Source: Gordius sp. MW1
Lineage: Eukaryota; Nematomorpha; Gordioida; Gordea; Gordiidae
NCBI GenBank assembly: GCA_964036665.1
Contig: OZ038526.1
Location: 18,910,001-18,974,000, forward strand
Direction: 5' to 3'
Length of the DNA: 64,000 bases
The notes under the pieces are model-generated. The model had not been told where the DNA came from. It did not search any database and saw only the letters and a list, made by a program, of their open reading frames with translations. Positions 12,275-23,344 of the stretch are shown here, in pieces (positions within the stretch are counted from its first letter, which is position 1; each line of letters starts with the position of its first letter). A program made the position numbers and the translations under genes.

Positions 12275-13973
12275 TCATACATTTGTGTCGTCAGCTAACC
12301 ACGTTCCCGATTCCCTTAATTCCATCCACGTGAATATTGCGACAGTGATTACTAAAAAAGCTCCTACAATTGCAATTGGCCACATCTGTTCCCACAACGT
12401 CTTGCTAGTCTCCATTTTCGGTTAACGTTGCTGAGCTACTAGGTATTGACTGTAAGAATCCGTCATATTATGGGAGAGTTCATTGAGGAAAGTAAGCGTG
12501 TCAACACTAAGATGTTTGTTTGGACCGGCAAAGTCGAGGTTGGAAGACCCTTCAAAGAGTAAACTAGCTATATCGGCGCTCAAATTCTTTCTCGACTCAA
12601 CTTCTTTGGAGCCTAGTGTTTGGGAGTGATCAGTCTTAATGTTTTTCTTATCCCATTTTCAATGCAGGAATGCTCTCGTAAAAAATTTGAAATATTAGCA
12701 GCCCCGTAAAACTTGGGGTAAAAATGCAAATTGTCTTGGCCACGTGTTGACCTAAACAATCTAAATCGGTGTCGTCTTGCGTCGAGTTAGGCACGTTAAG
12801 GGATGCCCTACTGAGAGCCACACCCAACCTTATATAGCCGTAGAAAAGTGCTTAAGATTACATGTGCATCGCAAGGGATTGTGGGAAAGGAAGATTATTG
12901 AATTCCGCATAGGTATCGAAGCTCCATCTATTTGCAATATAACATTGTTTGAAAGATCAACCAATTCTATATTTGTGGGGCGTTGAACCCGTTCAAATTT
13001 TTGGAATGTAAATCTAACGCCTTTAAATTGCACAAGTTTGCAAAAACATCTGCGCTTAAACTTTTAAGATTGATGCAACACAGATCTAATTTCTCCAGCA
13101 TCGCGAAGGTTTTACCCGGAACTAATGGGAAGCCTAAACTTGTCAAACGATTATCCCCTAAATCCAAAGATTTTAATTCAATCAGGTGGTCAAAATAATA
13201 AACCTTGACATTCGATAAAAGGTTGCTCAAACTAAGGTGCTTGAGATTGGATGTGTGGATGAATGCATCTTTTTGCAAATCTTTAATCTCCCCTGATACC
13301 CAAGCAAACCGACTCAGATTAAAAAGTGATGCTAGGATTCTTAAAAGTTTTCTTTGAACAATTGGAAAACTAATATCGTGGAGGGTTACGTTGCTTACAT
13401 TACGATTAGGATACAGTTTATGAACGAAGGCTAGCATTTTTGAATAGGACGTCCTTTGGCAGCTTAATGAATTATAATAAATGACACTCGAGATTTTTAG
13501 TGATGTGGGTAGATTGTGACATAAAAGATTTGGAGGTAGTGTAATTAATATGTCCGCACTCCTTTTATTCAACAAATAAAGTAATTATGCACAATTCGGG
13601 AAGGAAACAAATCAATATAAAATCGATCGGATAAGGTAAATGTTGAACGATTTTGTGTTAGGATATAAAATAAATAAAATATTGATCCGATAATGATCTT
13701 CCGAATTAAGTTGTATGTTTTGGACGATGCCCCGGAGAAATCTTGAAACCAATAGTCGAGGTAGAATGATGTATATGGACCAGAGGATGTTTGATCTTTC
13801 GAACGATTACTAGGTAGAGCAAAAAAATATAATTGAATGCAGTGTAAAATTCCAGCCTTATAAACCCTGTCGATGCACTTCTCAATTTTAATGAGGGATG
13901 CCGACCGTTCGATGTACTGCACATCTCCGTGCCTTTTACATATTCGTCTGCTTCTAATTAGTGCCTTAAACAA
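12275..13973 (-). pseudogene. LRR receptor with one membrane helix (Toll-like ectodomain), decayed
   Basis: Host-type receptor remnant without visible introns. The 202-residue stretch from 13575 to 12967 has leucine-rich repeats such as LIELKSLDLGDNRLTSLGF and LEKLDLCCINLKSLSADVF. After a frame change near 12980 another repeat leads to a cysteine-rich cap, LSHNPLRCTCNLKHFSTA, with a second cysteine pair past an in-frame stop (GHPLTCLTR). From about 12680 a frame runs through SADIASLLFEGSSNL, one stop, then a helix WPIAIVGAFLVITVAIFTW and a short tail ending at 12275. The N-terminal 134-residue piece is in another frame. At least four lesions; no TIR domain follows. It could be a retrocopy. 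Confidence 0.7.
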
Positions 13974-13977
13974 ACCA

Positions 13978-14135
13978 TTAAGTATGAATCTCAGCAGACG
14001 ATAACTAGTTTCTCACGCTTAAGTATGAATCTCGCGCAGACGATAACTAGTTTCTCACGTTTAATTAAATTGCTGTTAATCTTAATTGGCCAACTCCAAC
14101 AACTGTCAAATCTTAATTGGCCAACTACAAAAATA
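13978..14135 (+). repeat. Two short tandem duplications
   Basis: A unit of about 45 bp starting ttaagtatgaatctc with gataactagtttctcacg is present twice (13978-14063). It is followed by two copies of cttaattggccaact, about 35 bp apart. Confidence 0.8.
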
Positions 14136-14754
14136 ATTTAGCGACATATTAAAAGAGCTGTGAGTGACGGAGTAGTGAAGGGAGAACCTAATAGGTGCTA
14201 ACCTATAACCTTTAGGTCTTTTAAAAACGCTAACCTCCGACTCGAGGTTAGAGGTCAAAATTAACCTTAAACCTCGAGGTCAATTAGAAGCTTATAGCTT
14301 AGGTTAGAGCGCAAAATTAACCTAAACGCTTAGGTTAATAAATATAGAGCTAGCTTAAACTAAACCTTTAAATTAGTGTTGTTAATATGCTCGAATTGGT
14401 TCTGCTTGTATAGTGCTAAACCTGGCAATAGGCATACATCTCCTACCATTACCATCATCATAACCAGCACCATGCTGCTTAATAACCCGGCTACTAGCCT
14501 GGCAGATTAAAGTTACCATGGTTGCTGGTTGAGAGAGATGTAAGTAACCGGGCATTTGGTAGATTGGATTGATATAAACCGTGCTATTGAGCAGGGTTGT
14601 TTGAAACTAAACATGATTTTTAGCAAATTTAATTTTAGCTTACTATTAGAGTTGGCAGCTGACATATAATGCTAATCAATATTTTTCAATCATATTAATC
14701 CAAAAATTGTGATAAAAGAATTAAAATATATTATAAAGAACTTTGCCCCCTCCC

Positions 14755-15300
14755 TTTATTTGTCCCGTTGGTTTGCCCCCCCCCCTATTTTTTACCCTCT
14801 TTCTCACCAGAGGGAAGGAAGGGGGGGGGGGGGTGTTTTGCCCCCTCCCCCTATTTTTTACCCTCTTTCTCACCAAAGGGGGGGGGGGGGTGTTTTGCCC
14901 CCCCCCCTATTTTTTACCCTCTTTCTCACCTGAGGGGGGCTTATTTTTTACCTTCTTTCTCACCAGAGGGGGGGGGGGGTGTTTTGCTCCCCCCTTATTT
15001 TTTACCCTCTTTTTCACCAAAGGGGGGGGGGGGGGGTGTTTTGCCCCTTCCTTATATTTATTTTACCCTCTTTCTCACCAGGGGGGGGGGGGTGTTTTGC
15101 TCCCCCCCCCCTTATTTTTTACCCTCTTTCTCACCAAGGGGGGGGGGGGTGTTTTGCCCCCTCCTTATATTTTACCCTCTTTCTCACCAGGGGGGGGGAG
15201 GGTGTTTTGCCCCCCCCCCACCCTATTTTTACCCTCTTTCTTAACAGGGGGGGAGGTTATTTGCCCCCCCCCCCTTACGCTTATTTTTTTAAAAAAAGGG
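14755..15300 (+). repeat. G/C-run minisatellite, array 2 left half
   Basis: About nine units of 50-65 bp in the orientation ttttaccctctttctcacca, G run, tgttttg, C run. Within each unit the G and C runs are complementary across a 6-7 nt spacer, so each can fold. The proline/glycine-rich frames here are artefacts. Confidence 0.92.
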
Positions 15301-15965
15301 GGGGGGGCAAAACACCCCTCCCTTTTTCCCTTTACTGAGAAAGGGGGTAAAAAATAAGGGGGGGGGGACACCCCCCCCCCCCCCCCCTCTAGTGAGAAAG
15401 AGGGTAAAAAAGGGGGGGGGGCAAAACACCCCCCTCCCCTCCCCTCTGGTGAGAAGTAGGGTAAAAAAACACCCCCCCCCCTTTTGGTGAGAAAGACGGT
15501 AAAAAATAAGGAAGAGGGTCCAAAACACCCCCCCTCCCTTCTGGTAAGAAAGAGGGTAAAAAATAAGGGGGGCAAAACACCCCCCCCCCCTCCCTTTTGG
15601 TGAGAAAGAGGGTAAAAAATAAGGGAAGGGGAGGCAAAACACCCCCCCCCCCCTCACTTTGGTGAGAAAGAGGGTAAAAAATAGGGGGAGGGGGAACCCC
15701 CCCCCCCCCCCCTCTGGTGAGAAAGAGGGTAAAAATCAAGGGCGGGAGCAAAACACCCCCCCCTCCCTCTCTGGTGAGAAAGAGGGTAAAAAATAAGGGG
15801 AAGGGGCAAAACACCTCCCCCCCCCCTCCCATTTGGTCAGAAAGAGGGTAAAAAAATAAGGGGGGGGGGGGAAACCCTCTCTCCCCTTTGGTGAGAAAGA
15901 GGGTAAAAATAAGGGGGTGAGAAAGAGGGTAAAAAATAAGGGGGGGGGGGAAACCAACGGGACAA
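15301..15965 (-). repeat. G/C-run minisatellite, array 2 right half (inverted)
   Basis: About twelve units of the same minisatellite in opposite orientation (tggtgagaaagagggtaaaa, G run, gcaaaacacc, C run). Orientation flips near 15300, making the centre of the large palindrome. Confidence 0.92.
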
Positions 15966-16341
15966 ATAAAGGTAGGGAGGCAAAGTTCTTTATAATATAT
16001 TAAAAAAATTTATCACCATTTTTGGATTAATATATGATTGAAAAATATTGATTAGCATTATATGTCAGCTGCCAACTCTAATAGTAAGCTAAAATTATTT
16101 TGCTAAAAACCATGTTTAGTTTCAAACAACCCTGCTCAATACCACGGTTTATATCAATCCAATCTACCAAATGCCTTGTTACTTACATCTCTCTCAACCA
16201 GCAATCTTGGCAACTTTAATATGCCAGGCTAGTAGCCGGGTTATTAAACAGCATGGTGCTGGTTATGACGATGGTAATGGTAGAAGATATATGCCTATTG
16301 CCAGGTTATGGTTTTAGCATTTTGACATATTAACAACACTA

Positions 16342-17090
16342 CTTTAGGTTAATTTAATTCACTTAAGGTCAATATTTTTTTTATATACTGTAAAATTTCA
16401 ACTTAACTAAGGTCTTTTAGCACTTTTTCTGCTCAATTTTGATCATATTAATTGCTATGCAATTTATGGGTATAATATGTAATCGAAATTTTAATATTTA
16501 TTCCAATTAAAATTAAAGCAAATTATACTAAAAATATAATATAATTTTAATTTATTTTAATTCTTTAATTTTTAAGAAAAAAATGGCGATTTTGAGTTTT
16601 TAATACTCCTACCTCTATCGAGTGTTTTATCTTTTGCCACCATTTTGTAACATATTCATTTTGTGCCCAATGTAGCGTGACTGATAGTGGTTCTTCGCAA
16701 CAAATTATTTGCTAAGTATTTTATTCAAATTGCTAAGTATTTTTAGCATCGTTGCTAAGTAATTTATTCATTTTCTAATACATTGCACCCAAAAGGAATA
16801 TGTTACAAAATGGTGGCAATTATAAATAAAACACTCGATAGAGGTAGGTATGTATTAAAAACCCAAATCGCAATTTTTTCCTTAAAAATTAAAGAATTAA
16901 AATATAAATTATATTATATTTTTAATTCAATTCGCCTTAATTTTAATTGAAATAAATATTAAAATTTCGATTATATATTATATATGATCAAAATTAAGCA
17001 GACAAAGTGCTAAAAGACCGTAGTTAAGTTGAAATTTTACAGTATATAAAAAAATATAGACTTTAGGTGAATTAAAATAACCTAAAGCAT
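16342..17090. mobile_element. AT-rich foldback element inserted in the larger palindrome
   Basis: Arms 16342-16680 and 16770-17090 are inverted copies with shared landmarks: ctttaggtta end, tactgtaaaatttcaactta, ggtcttttagcac, gatcatat, ctctatcgagtgtttta and aaaatggtggca. A short unmatched loop lies near 16690-16760. It interrupts the right arm of the surrounding palindrome, because the left arm reads continuously through the matching point near 14370. The flanks cacta and catta may be a target duplication. Confidence 0.7.
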
Positions 17091-17112
17091 TAGGCTAGCT
17101 CTATATTTATTA

Positions 17113-20100
17113 TTTATCTCATTTACTATGATTGATAAAACGAAAATAATCTAGATCTCATCTTGTTTAATCCCCTCGCTAGTCCCCCCTCGTTCGCGCC
17201 CACCGCTGTACCTTAATTTCCGTCGCGGCCATTTAATTTCGCCATTCTCGTGTTTTTATATCCTTCCTTCCGCTTTGAAAATTAAAATAATTCGCCGTCC
17301 GCCATTAAATTCGCCATATTTAATTATATCGTTCTCATGTGCAATGGAATCTCGCAAGATTATTATCAATAAACTTAGTGCAATCGCAACTCCTACTCCC
17401 ATCTCTTGTTCCGCCTGCGACACCGTCGTATCTTCTAAGCGAAGTCTTCGGGCCCATAGGAGGGGCGCCCACAGAATTGCCGCCTACGTGGTGTGCTACC
17501 AAATTATTTTCCTCGCCCATTACCACTACCACCAACAATGTATGTCTAAATGACACAACTCCTCAACAATCCCCTGGGATAACGATGGCCCTCCGTCGAT
17601 TATCAAATCCTCTTGAATTTGATCCATTCCTGCCACCCCCCCCCCCTATCATTTCCCAGCCCCACACCGAGTTCTTAGAGTGAGAACTCCATTTTAACTA
17701 ATTCTACGTCGAGACCAATTCCGTGTTGGAACCCACATCACAATCATCCGAAAGACCGAACAGGTCGATGGCGTCTCATTTTCTTGAGTTTATTGCCCGG
17801 GCCGATACTGTCCTTGGGGGCATGGATCAGAAACGGCCTGCGGTAAACACTCGCAGCCTAAAAGCAGGAACGTTTTCGCCATAGAGGGGGCGAAAAAGAA
17901 GATTCCATCAAGACATGAGGTGTTAGAAAAAATAAAAGAAAAACGGATAGTAAAAATCACGTCATCTAACGTAGCCGCAACAACTCATGCGGTGACCAGC
18001 TCTTTATTACCCAACCTTTCAATTGAGATACCCCACAGTAAACCTATTTCACTTAAGAAAATGCTTCGATGTCCTTGACCCTCCTAAGGATGAGTGCGGG
18101 ACAGAAGACGATAACGATCATCCGCAGGTAGACGCTGAAAGGTGTCTCTTGTCCGTGGACGATGAGACGGATTTGGGACTGTTCAAGGCGCCCCTATTGG
18201 CGATTGCGAGGCGAGAGTCCGATACATCGAACTGGAATGCTTTCAACAAGCTCGTTGAAGAAATTACCGAGAAAGTGCAACTCATCCTCAAAATTAAGGT
18301 CAATTCGAATCGACCTCAAAACGCAAAAGGACAAAGTTTTGATATAAGCCACAAGAAGTCCAGCGAAATTATAAGATGAACCGTCGAACAACAATCAAGA
18401 AAATTGTATGCGGCGAGCCCCCTAATTGTCAAATCTCACCAATGGAGATCCTAAACCACTTCTTGTGTAAACTAGGCGATATGAGAGAAATTGACAGCAC
18501 CGTCTATGAAACCGGATCCCATCCCAATTTGTGTATTGACTCCTTTACCGAAAAAGAAGTCAGCAAAAGATTACATTAGTCGGAAAACTCTGCTCCCGGC
18601 TACGACAAAATTTCATACAAGCAATGGGCCAAAGTCGACCCTTGCCCAAAAATACTTACAAAAATTTTGAATATCTGTCTCAAGTTTAAAAGACTCCCTC
18701 AGGCATGGAAACATGAGGAAACCATTCTTATATAAAAGAAAGGCGACAAATCCGAGATTAAGAACTGGCGACCGATTAACCTCAGTACCACTATCTATAA
18801 ACTGTACACAGGATTATTAATGCAAAGGATAACTAAGTGGATAGAAGCAAACGAAGTGCTCTCGTATGCTCAAAAAGGGTTCCTTGCATATGACGGGGTA
18901 CTTGAACATAATTACTCCCTTCAAAGAGCGATGGAAAGCGTTAAACTAAACAACAAAGATATCCTAATCGGATGGGTTGATTTGGCTAACGCTTTACATC
19001 CGTCTCTCATCAAGCCATTTTGTCCTCATTATCAGCAACGGGAATTGGCGACCAGGTAACTACAATCGTGAAAGACTTTTACGAAGGGATTACAACATTC
19101 TTCCCTACCACTGGATCTGTTTCCAAGATAGACGTTTTATGTGGAATCAGGCAAGGTTGCCCGCCATCCGGTATTCTCTTTAATCTCGCCATTGCCCCAA
19201 TAATCCAAGCAATCCAAAAACCACACCGTGAAGTAAAAGTCCTAGCTTATGCTGATGACATCTTACTGATAGCCAACACACCTGCCGATTCAAGATGGGC
19301 TTGACTCAATTGCCACTTTTACTAAGAAGGTTAATCTTGATTTGAATATCAATAAATGCGCCACCCTACATATCAGCAGCATTGGGGGCGCAGGAAGAGC
19401 CCTGCTGACCATACACCACATACGGGGTAAACCCATCCGCTGCTTGAAAATGGGGATTCAGAGGACTACCTGGGGAAGCCGATATGCGCTCTCCAAAGCC
19501 GACAATATCAAAAAATATAAAGTGGTAGCGGAAAAGATTCTTGCATCTGGCCTAGCTCCATGGCAAAAGGCGGACGCATTAAAGATTTTCTTTTATACAA
19601 CTTTATCTCACTCGATGCGCCTAGAGTGCTTACCGAAAGCAAAGTGGAAGGAATTGGATAAATTCCTCCGACCCCAATTAAGAGAAATTTATTACCTCCC
19701 CGTGCGTTCCTCTGTTGACTACCTGTATGGGTCAGCCAAAAAAGGAGCACTTGGATTCCCGGTTGCTGCCATGATTCCGACATATTTATAGCAGACTCAG
19801 CATTCAAACTGCTAACGTCGAAGGACGATGGCATAGCGGATTTGTCGAGAGAAGACGGACGCCACGATAGGTCGAAGGGCCAGGATTAATATAACCGACA
19901 TTACTCCTTCCATCCGCTCGTGCTACCTCTCTGGTAGCACTGACAGCTCCTTTGACAATTCTACCTTCTCAATCTCAAACATATGGACTACCACCAGGAA
20001 GGCATCCACTCGATTAAACCTTACTTGGGAATTTTGGGAGGAAGCCCCCTTCATTCGTCGGGACAATCTCTCGATCCACTAATGCGCAAAAGGCTAGTGT

Positions 20101-20976
20101 ATGCCCTACGCACCCAGGAAGATAAAAGATTTTCCAAGCTGGTCTCAAATCCGGTTCAAGAAAAGGTGATGGAGTGCGTGGCTGCCCACCCAGCTGGCCA
20201 CCACTTCATAAGAGATGGACTTTATACCAGGTTCGCCGATTGGCGATTCATACACCGTGCAAGGCTTAACCAATTACCGCTAAATGGAACGCCAATGAAT
20301 CGGAGTTCCGATAGAAAATGCCGAAGGTGCGGGGACCATGATGAAACATTACCCCATGTCATATACCACTGCATGCGTTACTCGGCCTCATACACCAAAC
20401 GGCACAATTTGGTGGTCGACCGCATAAAAGCACTTGCAGCGGAGAGATTTACAGTCGTGGGGGAAAACACTAGGGTTGACCAGTCTCTGTTGCGTCCCGA
20501 CCTGGTGATTGCTAAGGGAGACTCTGCTATTATCATAGATATAAGCATACCCTTCGACAATCGCCTCGAGGCCCTTGACGCTGCACGTGAGGCGAAAATC
20601 ACCAAATATCAATCTATTCAACAATCGTTGTTGTCTCGATACAAAATTGTACCCATCGAATCAATTATCGTTGGCGCGTTGGGATCGTGGCATCGCCCAA
20701 ACGATTTACTCATTCGTAAATTGTGTGCTGCCACGTACGCCAAACGGTTAAGACGACTTATAGTATCAGATGTAGTCCGCCTCTCGCGTAATATCTACGT
20801 ACAACATGTTACCAACATTCAACAAGATTATTAAACCATCAAGTCCTACCTATATTAAACTTTATATTCCCACAAAAAAATATATTATCGCTCACGTTCA
20901 ACGACTACGTAAATCATGATTTCAAGTATTCCAACCCGTCATATTGTATCTTTAATGCATTTTAATAAAAGATATA
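17113..20976 (+). mobile_element. R2-like LINE with restriction-like endonuclease
   Basis: A non-LTR retrotransposon of about 3.86 kb. Its limits come from the interrupted palindrome arm: gctagctctatatttatta breaks off at 17112, and the rest of the arm resumes at about 20977. The 5' part is GC-richer than its surroundings. Domains in order are a C2H2 finger, reverse transcriptase, a CCHC knuckle and a PD-D endonuclease, the layout of R2, NeSL and Hero groups. The 3' end is tttaataaaagatataa with no long A tail. Confidence 0.8.
17339..20834 (+). pseudogene. R2-like LINE polyprotein: C2H2 finger, RT, CCHC, RLE endonuclease
   Basis: The N-terminal finger CSACDTVVSSKRSLRAHRR (17417-17480) would bind DNA. 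Reverse transcriptase parts follow: NSAPGYDKISYKQW (18580), KNWRPINLSTTIYKLY (18755), QKGFLAYDGVLEHNYSLQ (18870), GWVDLANA with the first catalytic Asp, IRQGCPPSGILFNLA (19143) and VLAYADDILLIA (19240). The last 283 residues (19983-20834) are one open frame. They hold a CX2CX8HX4C knuckle (CRRCGDHDETLPHVIYHC) and the endonuclease core RPDLVIAKGD with IIIDISIPF and AAREAKITKYQSI. At least five frame breaks or stops occur upstream of 19983. R2 proper targets 28S rDNA; this copy does not. Confidence 0.85.
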
Positions 20977-21300
20977 AACCTAAGAGTTTAGGTTAATTTT
21001 GCGCTCTAATCACAGCTATAAGCTTCTAATTGACCTCGAGGTTTAAGGTTAATTATGACCTCTCTCGAGGTTTAAGGTTAGAGTTTTTAAAAGACCTTAG
21101 AGGTTTTCAAGGAACCTCTAACCTAGCCTAAGGTTGACCTGGGCGTGACTCACGCCTAACTTTTTCCCACCACTATGACTGGGGTAGTCAGATTTGTTGT
21201 CACCATAGAATCCCTATCTGACAAAGCGCTGAGTAATATTACATAAATAATTTTGATCATAAAGATTGAATGCCAGTATAAATAAAGACTAATTAGAATA

Positions 21301-21471
21301 CATGAGCGTAATCAGGTTTTGGATGGGGGGGGGGCAAAACGTCTTAAAGTTCAATTAGAGGGGGACAAAACATAAAATTTTTTAGTTTTTCAAAGTTTTT
21401 GCGTTAAAAATTTTTTTTCTCGTAATTTGGGGGGGGGGGGGCGGACGCCCCCCCCCCTTGCTACGCCCATG
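21301..21471. repeat. GGGCGTAGCCA short inverted-repeat element, copy
   Basis: Starts CATGAGCGTAATCAGG and ends CTTGCTACGCCCATG, with G-run and C-run blocks just inside. Same family as 3656-3788 and 32601-32747. Confidence 0.6.
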
Positions 21472-21479
21472 TTATAATA

Positions 21480-22680
21480 TATAAATCTAAACTAACTCAT
21501 TTTAAAACAATGTGCTATATATACTATTGTTGGTATGTTGTTTTTTATTTAATCATTACGATATCACATTTTCGATGTATTAATTTAAAATATATTTATA
21601 TGACTTGTTTTTCATTAAATGAATGTTTAAAATAATTTTTTGGAGCACCTATATGTAAAATAATTATCCTTAGGAATAAACCTTAAGGGTAACATGTTCC
21701 GATTCTTAACAGTACAGCCTTTACAAAAAAGATTAATTGTTTAATTAGAGAGTATATTTATAATACATAAGAAATTAAATTTTAACTGCTTATTTAGTAC
21801 ATGTTTGAACCGAATAACAATTTTAAACAAATACTCTATATAGAAATTAGATTCAACAACGCGAGCAGAAGAAGCCCAAAATTTTACAACAAATAAAAAG
21901 ATATAAAAGCCTTTTAGTGCATTTTATTTGTTGATTCCTTATTTTTTTATATAAGTCAATTTAACCCATAAACTGATTACTGATTAGCAATATATCCAAT
22001 TGCAAAATATTTATAAAAGGATTTAATGTAAAAGTGTTATTTCAAAAAATATTGAGATTACAGGAAAAAATTATAGAGCATTAAAAGAAGGGATCGTAGC
22101 CATAAAAAATCAATTGCCCCTAGGTAACTAAGTTTAAGCTTTTTAAAAAAAATTTTTCATAAATATGTTTTTATTGACTAATTCTATGTTGAAAAATTTT
22201 TTTATACCATAACGATTAATACTTTTTATGCCAGATAGTTTTTAAAAAAACGTAATTTCTTGAAATTAAAAAAATGTCCGGCGGGGCTATATTATCTTTT
22301 GTGTTATTTTGTATTTAAAATCTTTAAACCTTTGATTTATACAAATACAACTACTAAAATAACAAAAATATAACTAATACATATTGTTTAAAATACTTTT
22401 TTATTGTTTACAATTGTGACATATAAAAAAATATCATTATAGCAACATGATCCATGTGCCCACCCACATGGAGCAACTTCTACATGCAAACCAATCTTCG
22501 TTCTGATGATTTTTCTTATAGTCTTTGGCACAAATTATGCAACTATCTTCAGACTTTTAACTTTTGTAATTGATTTGTTTTGAATAGTATATCAAGTATC
22601 ATATAATAATTTATAATTGCTAAAATAGTAAAAGTTTATCTTTCAAAACATTTATAGTTTCATACAATAATTTATAATTG
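21480..22680. other. AT-rich stretch without recognised feature
   Basis: Very AT-rich, with no reading frame above background and no repeat recognised apart from a short duplicated tttcatacaataatttataattg near 22595 and 22660. Confidence 0.6.
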
Positions 22681-22683
22681 TTA

Positions 22684-23110
22684 TCTTATATATAAAAATG
22701 AAACTATGTATATATGTGTGTATGTTTGTATGTGTATATATATGTATGCCGCCACCAATTTTGGGAAAACCTCTGGACCGATTTGGCTCAAAATTTCACA
22801 CTTTATTCCCCACACTCCGGAGCATGTTTAAAGATTTATTCCAGCCGATATCGGTCCAGTAGTTTCCGAGTTTGTTTTATACGTTTTGACGTTTAATAGA
22901 ATGTCAATCAAACGCAACCTCATGACGTACCGCGTATCTATCGTTTGTAGTATAAATGTAGGCGGTATCGTTTCAATTGACAAAAGTTCATTTGTAAAAA
23001 TCTCTAAATCTCTAAATCTCTAAACTCCCGTTCTTTAAAAAAATCGCTTCTGTGCAAATCTAACATAGTCAAAATCTAATATAGACAATAATTGCTTATG
23101 CGCATGCTAG
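22684..23110 (+). mobile_element. Possible small non-autonomous Helitron
   Basis: Begins A|TC followed by ttatatataaaaatgaaac and repeated tgtatgt, a common Helitron 5' end. It includes ggaccgatttggctcaaaat, often found near such ends, and finishes ATGCTAG|T at 23107-23110. The A/T insertion rule holds on both sides. The 3' hairpin is weak. A partial tandem copy of the last 60 bp (aatctaata to gcgcatgc) follows to about 23185. Confidence 0.5.
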
Positions 23111-23296
23111 TTTAATAACTTTTTTATGTTTTTAACTCCACAAAATCTAATACAGGCAATAATTGCTTATGCGCATGCGCAGTTATAAGTGTGACTTAAA
23201 ACCCTCTGCGTTTGGTAAGTTTTCCAATATTATTATCATTTATTTTGTAAATTTCACTTCTGTGCAAAATGTATATAGGCAAAATGTAATATAGGC

Positions 23297-23342
23297 AAGG
23301 GTTAGGGTTAGATTTAGATATAGGGTTAGGGTTAGATTTAGA
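23297..23342 (+). repeat. Short TTAGGG-like tract
   Basis: Contains gggttagggttag twice with gatttagat between. The same context (aggcaagggttagggttag) recurs at 30930, so it is part of a dispersed repeat and not a telomere end. Confidence 0.7.
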
Positions 23343-23344
23343 TA

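Larger units (their letters stand above)
14375..16345. repeat. Inverted-repeat arms around the minisatellite apex
   Basis: 14375-14780 and 15950-16345 are inverted copies, with shared blocks such as ggcaataggcatac, ctggttgagagagatgtaa, gagttggcagctgacata and tttgtcccgttggttt against their complements. An inner end pair, TAGAGTTGGCAGCTGAC (14647) and its exact complement ending 16080, looks like a hAT terminal repeat. Its flanks are also inverted rather than direct, so no target duplication is seen. Confidence 0.85.
14173..21175. mobile_element. Large palindromic hAT-like element holding nested insertions
   Basis: Outer arms at about 14195-14345 and 20977-21130 are inverted copies (gacctcgaggt, gaagcttatagct and gcgcaaaattaacctaaac in one, complements in the other). 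Probable ends are TAGTGAAGGG (14173) and CCCACCACTA (to 21175), flanked by tgacggag and tgactggg, a 6/8 match for a hAT target duplication. The arms continue inward (14346-14780 with 15950-16345 and 17085-17112) to an apex of G-rich minisatellite. Removing the inserts at 16342-17090 and 17113-20976 leaves a foldback element of about 2.4 kb. Confidence 0.65.

Noticed and set aside
14743-15957. Overlapping proline/glycine/phenylalanine-rich frames on both strands
   Set aside because: All come from the minisatellite units; no start context, domain or conservation.
23297-23342. Telomere end
   Set aside because: Only two to three TTAGGG-like units, repeated in the same context at 30930, so it is part of a dispersed repeat.
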